In this document: piece by piece, positions 60,683-64,000 of the stretch
How positions within the stretch are numbered: position 1 is the first letter of the stretch
Layout: the number at the start of each line of letters is the position of its first letter
The notes under the pieces: model-generated
The model's input: the letters and a program-made list of their open reading frames with translations, nothing else
What the model was told of the DNA's origin: nothing
Databases searched by the model: none
DNA from: BS150m-G50 sp964517435
GTDB lineage: Bacteria; CAIWAD01; BS150m-G50
Length of the DNA stretch: 64,000 nucleotides
Assembly (NCBI GenBank): GCA_964517435.1
Contig: CAZFEC010000003.1
Span: 62,001-126,000, forward strand
Direction of reading: 5' to 3'
Position numbers and translations under genes: made by a program

Positions 60683-63600
60683 TTATTCGCTCGTGCCGTA
60701 GGGATTGTGCTCCGCCAGGCTCCGCAGGAGACGCCAGTAACGGTCGGTCTCCAGCTGCATCCTCTCAGCCAGTTCGGCGGCTCGCTCCGGATTCTGTTTC
60801 TGCAGGATGCGGAAACGGGTTTCCGTAGAGGTGTATTCCGCCACCGGCATGGTGGGCGGCTTCGAATCGAGCTGGAACGGATTCTCACCCGCGTCGATAC
60901 GGCGGGGATCAAAGCGGAACAGCGGGAAGTAACCGCTCTTGACGGCGTTCTTCTGCTGCTCGAAACCGCGTGCCATGTCGATACCGTGTGCGATGCAATG
61001 GCTGTAGGCGATGATCAGGGAGGGGCCGTCCCAGGACTCCGCTTCCCGGATCGCCTTGAGGGCGTGCGCATCGTTGGCGCCCATCGCGATCTGTGCCACA
61101 TAGACATAGCGATAGGCCATGGTGATCAGACCCAGATTCTTCTTGGCGATCGGTTTGCCGTTCGCGGCGAATTTGGCCACGGCGCCGATCTGCGTCGCCT
61201 TGGACATCTGGCCGCCGGTATTGGAGTAGACCTCCGTGTCCAGCACCAGGACATTGACATTACGGCCTGTGGCCAGCACATGGTCCAGACCGCCGTAGCC
61301 GATGTCGTACGCCCAGCCGTCGCCACCGACGATCCAGACCGAACGCTCGACCAGGTTGCCGGCGACACCGGCAAGACGCTTCGCCTCCGGGTCGTCGAGT
61401 TGCGTCAGTTTCTGCTGCAGCTGAGCAACCCGCTCCCGCTGCGCCTGGATACCGGCTTCATCCGACTGGTCGGCGTTGCTGATCGTCTCCACCAGTTCGG
61501 CGCCGACCTGGTCGGTCAGCTTGTGCAGAAGTTCCAGCGCGTAGACCCGCTGTTTATCGATGCTGAGGCGGAAGCCGAGTCCGAATTCGGCGTTGTCCTC
61601 GAAGAGCGAATTAGACCAGGTCGGTCCCCGTCCCTGGTCATCGACACTCCAGGGTGCGGTCGGCAGGTTGCCGCCGTAAATGGAGGAGCAGCCGGTGGCG
61701 TTGCCGACGATCATCCGGTCGCCGTAGAGCTGCGTGATCAGCTTGTAGTAAGGTGTCTCGCCGCAACCGGAGCAGGCCCCGGAAAACTCGAAGAGCGGTT
61801 TAAGAATCTGCGATCCCTGTACGGTGTTCAGCTTCAGCCTGGTGCGGTCATACTCCGGCAGATTCAGGAAGAACTCCCAGTTGGACCGTTCCTGCTCGCG
61901 CAGGGGCGGTTGCGGAACCATCATCAGCGCTTTGCGCTCCGGCTCCGCCTTGTCCTTGGCCGGGCAGACGAAGGCGCAGGTGCCGCAACCGGTACAATCC
62001 TCCGGCGCCACCTGCACGGTGAATTTCCAGTCGCTCTCGAACGCCTTGCCGCGGGTGTCGGCACTCTTGAAGGCAGCCGGCGCATCGGCCAACAGGGCGC
62101 TGTCGTAGACTTTAGTGCGGATGGCGGCGTGTGGACAGGCGATGGCGCACTTGCCACACTGGATGCAGAGTTCCACATCCCAGGCGGGGATGGAGAGCGC
62201 GATATTGCGCTTTTCCCAACGGGTGGTATCGGTGGGGAAGGTACCGTCTACCGGCATCTTGCTGACCGGGATCGTGTTGCCCTCGTCGGCGATGATGGCG
62301 CCGATCACATCCTGTACGAACCGGGGCGCCTCGGCCGGTACCACCGCCGGCAGCTCAAAGCTGCTGGTGGCCTCGGTTCCGTAATCGAGCTCATGCAGGT
62401 TGGCGAGGGTCTGGTCGACGGCGTTGAAGTTCTTCTGAACGACATCTTCACCCTTGATGCCATAGGTCTTGCGGATTGAATTCTTGATCGCTTCGATCGC
62501 CTCTTCACGCGGCAGCACGCCGGAAATGGCGAAGAAGCAGGTCTGCATGATGGTGTTAACGCGGGCGCCCATGCCGGTCTGCGCCGCCACGCTGTAGGCA
62601 TCGATGACATAGAAGCGCAGTTTCTTCTCGATGATGGTTTCCTGAACCTGGCGCGGCAGCTTGTCCCAGACCTCCTCCCTGGGCATGGGAGCGTTCAACA
62701 GGAAGATGGAACCCGGCACGGCGTATTTGAACATGTTCTTGGTTTCCAGGAAAGTCCAGGCGTGACAGGCGATGAAGTTGGCGCGGCTGATCAGGTAATT
62801 GGAGCGGATCGGGTCCTTGCCGAAGCGCAGGTGGGAAGTGGTCATCGATCCCGACTTCTTGGAGTCGTAGACGAAGTAGCCCTGTGCGTTGAAGTCGGTA
62901 CCCTCACCGATGATTTTGATCGAATTCTTGTTGGCACCGACGGTACCGTCAGCCCCCAGTCCGAAGAACATTCCCCGGAAAACATCCTCATCTTCAGCGG
63001 AGAAGCTCTCATCGACGGTCAGACTCAGGTTCGTCACGTCGTCCTCAATCCCGACGGTGAAGTGATAGAGGGGTTGCTCCTGCCGCAGTTCGTCGAAAAC
63101 GGCCTTCACCATGGCGGGGGTGAACTCCTTGGAAGAGAGCCCGTAGCGCCCGCCGATTACCAGCGGCTGCTTCTCCATCGGCAGCAGTCCCTGCACCTCC
63201 GCTTCCGCCAGCGCGGTAACGACATCGCTGTAAAGCGGTTCGCCGAGCGCGCCCGGCTCCTTGCAGCGGTCCAGGACGGCGATCGTTTTCACCGTCTTCG
63301 GCAGTGCCGTCATGAAGTGCGACAGTGAGAAAGGCCGGTAGAGCCGTATCTTCACGAAGCCGACTTTTTCACCGGCGGCCGTCAGTTTGTCCACAGTCTC
63401 TTCAGCCGCGCCGATGCCGGAGCCCATCAGGATGACGATGCGTTCGGCGTCGGGAGCGCCGTGGTAATCGAACAAGTGGTAGCTGCGACCGGTCAGTTTC
63501 GCGAATTTATCCATCGTTCGCTGCACGATGTCCGGTGTTTTGACGTAGAAGCTGTTTACCGCTTCGCGAGCCTGGAAGAAAGCATCCGGGTTCTGAGCCG

Positions 63601-64000
63601 AACCGCGCAGGATAGGCTGGTCCGGATTCATCGCCCGGTTCCGGTGGGCGGTGACCAGTTCGTCGTCCAGCATCACCCGCATGTCGTCTTCGGCCAGCTC
63701 CTCAATCTTCATCACCTCGTGCGAGGTGCGGAAACCGTCGAAGAAGTGCAGGAAAGGCACCCGCGCTTCCAGCGTGGAAGCATGCGAGATCAACGCCAGG
63801 TCCATCACCTCCTGTACGGAACCGGAGGCCATCTGCGCCCAGCCGGTGGAACGGGTCGACATGACATCGCTATGGTCGCCGAAAATTGAGAGCGCGTGCG
63901 TGGCGACGGTACGCGCGGAGATATGGAAGACGGTCGGAGTCAATTCGCCGGCAATCTTGAACATGTTCGGAATCATCAGCAGCAGACCCTGCGAAGCGGT
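60683..64000 (-). CDS. nifJ: Pyruvate:ferredoxin (flavodoxin) oxidoreductase, 5' end beyond window
   Basis: At least 1,105 residues are visible; the frame stays open past 64000 (TASQGLLLMIPNM), so about 80-100 N-terminal residues are missing. This single-chain enzyme makes acetyl-CoA from pyruvate and reduces ferredoxin. Two 4Fe-4S sites are seen in CIQCGKCAIACPHAA and CTGCGTCAFVCPAKDK, the domain-linker Cys pair in CSGCGETPYY with GNATGCSSIYGG, and the TPP site in GGDGWAYDIGYGGLDHVL and VYSNTGGQMSKAT. It indicates anaerobic pyruvate metabolism and could supply acetyl-CoA to the thiolase/Hbd pair. Confidence 0.96.
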   Translation of the reverse strand, partial: TASQGLLLMIPNMFKIAGELTPTVFHISARTVATHALSIFGDHSDVMSTRSTGWAQMASGSVQEVMDLALISHASTLEARVPFLHFFDGFRTSHEVMKIEELAEDDMRVMLDDELVTAHRNRAMNPDQPILRGSAQNPDAFFQAREAVNSFYVKTPDIVQRTMDKFAKLTGRSYHLFDYHGAPDAERIVILMGSGIGAAEETVDKLTAAGEKVGFVKIRLYRPFSLSHFMTALPKTVKTIAVLDRCKEPGALGEPLYSDVVTALAEAEVQGLLPMEKQPLVIGGRYGLSSKEFTPAMVKAVFDELRQEQPLYHFTVGIEDDVTNLSLTVDESFSAEDEDVFRGMFFGLGADGTVGANKNSIKIIGEGTDFNAQGYFVYDSKKSGSMTTSHLRFGKDPIRSNYLISRANFIACHAWTFLETKNMFKYAVPGSIFLLNAPMPREEVWDKLPRQVQETIIEKKLRFYVIDAYSVAAQTGMGARVNTIMQTCFFAISGVLPREEAIEAIKNSIRKTYGIKGEDVVQKNFNAVDQTLANLHELDYGTEATSSFELPAVVPAEAPRFVQDVIGAIIADEGNTIPVSKMPVDGTFPTDTTRWEKRNIALSIPAWDVELCIQCGKCAIACPHAAIRTKVYDSALLADAPAAFKSADTRGKAFESDWKFTVQVAPEDCTGCGTCAFVCPAKDKAEPERKALMMVPQPPLREQERSNWEFFLNLPEYDRTRLKLNTVQGSQILKPLFEFSGACSGCGETPYYKLITQLYGDRMIVGNATGCSSIYGGNLPTAPWSVDDQGRGPTWSNSLFEDNAEFGLGFRLSIDKQRVYALELLHKLTDQVGAELVETISNADQSDEAGIQAQRERVAQLQQKLTQLDDPEAKRLAGVAGNLVERSVWIVGGDGWAYDIGYGGLDHVLATGRNVNVLVLDTEVYSNTGGQMSKATQIGAVAKFAANGKPIAKKNLGLITMAYRYVYVAQIAMGANDAHALKAIREAESWDGPSLIIAYSHCIAHGIDMARGFEQQKNAVKSGYFPLFRFDPRRIDAGENPFQLDSKPPTMPVAEYTSTETRFRILQKQNPERAAELAERMQLETDRYWRLLRSLAEHNPYGTSE

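Noticed and set aside
60632..62479. 615-residue plus-strand open frame
   Set aside because: It is antisense to nifJ, whose Fe-S and TPP motifs are unmistakable, and has no recognisable features of its own.
1..64000. CRISPR arrays, insertion sequences or prophage genes
   Set aside because: No regularly spaced 25-40 base repeats, transposase motifs or phage structural genes were found. The only tandem repeat is the 54-base array, which has no unique spacers.

Overview
The window is about 64 kb of GC-rich DNA from a Gram-negative bacterium, most likely an uncultivated member of the Fibrobacterota-Chlorobiota-Bacteroidota (FCB) superphylum. Four observations support this: a fused LpxC-FabZ protein, a complete front half of the lipid A pathway behind BamA and Skp, several secreted proteins with C-terminal PNPFNP-type sorting domains like those of type IX secretion substrates, and a PorV/PorQ-like outer membrane protein. 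Pyruvate:ferredoxin oxidoreductase and a thiolase/3-hydroxybutyryl-CoA dehydrogenase pair point to an anaerobic, fermentative life. Two runs of exactly 100 N and a leading N run show that this is a scaffolded draft assembly, and both internal gaps sit in repeats.

Layout. 1-5 kb: a secreted sorting-domain protein on the minus strand, then an HD-like protein, a UbiA/MenA prenyltransferase and amylomaltase. 5-12 kb: a tightly packed envelope operon bamA-skp-lpxD-lpxC/fabZ-lpxA, followed by a LipM-like octanoyltransferase. 12-16 kb: rsmB, a PASTA protein, a 54-bp tandem repeat broken by a gap, rpe and a TolB-like lipoprotein. 16-27 kb: a large receiver/ATP-grasp protein, a PTS IIA protein, a ClC channel, queF-parA-parB, a GlmU-like protein, a GlcD-like oxidase and ddl. 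27-31.5 kb: two large secreted proteins. 31.8-44.6 kb: an almost gap-free run of eleven genes that joins a TonB-dependent receptor, a PorV-like barrel and four lipoproteins to a complete TatT-type TRAP transporter, a TPR-DUF3108 protein and an acetyltransferase. 44.7-49.5 kb: a metallo-beta-lactamase fold protein, thiolase, Hbd, nusB, tpiA, secG and tRNA-Leu(GAG). 49.5-50.1 kb: a gene-poor stretch with palindromes and a sigma-54-like promoter. 50.1-55.4 kb: a TPR protein, a CMD protein, mnmA, panB, panC and a GlmU N-terminal domain. 55.4-64 kb: proline dehydrogenase, a cupin, a secreted esterase, two tandem RRM proteins, an aldo/keto reductase with an altered catalytic residue, and a partial nifJ.

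Two things stand out. First, the octamer GTGATACA (usually preceded by C or T) occurs 23 times on the two strands, where about one or two would be expected. It is strongly clustered, lies in different reading frames and between genes, and twice overlaps a start or stop codon. This looks like selection on the DNA word itself, as for an uptake or recombination signal. Second, the 31.8-44.6 kb operon suggests one uptake route from outer membrane receptor through periplasmic lipoproteins to an inner membrane TRAP transporter. All functions are inferred from sequence motifs read by eye; no database search was run.
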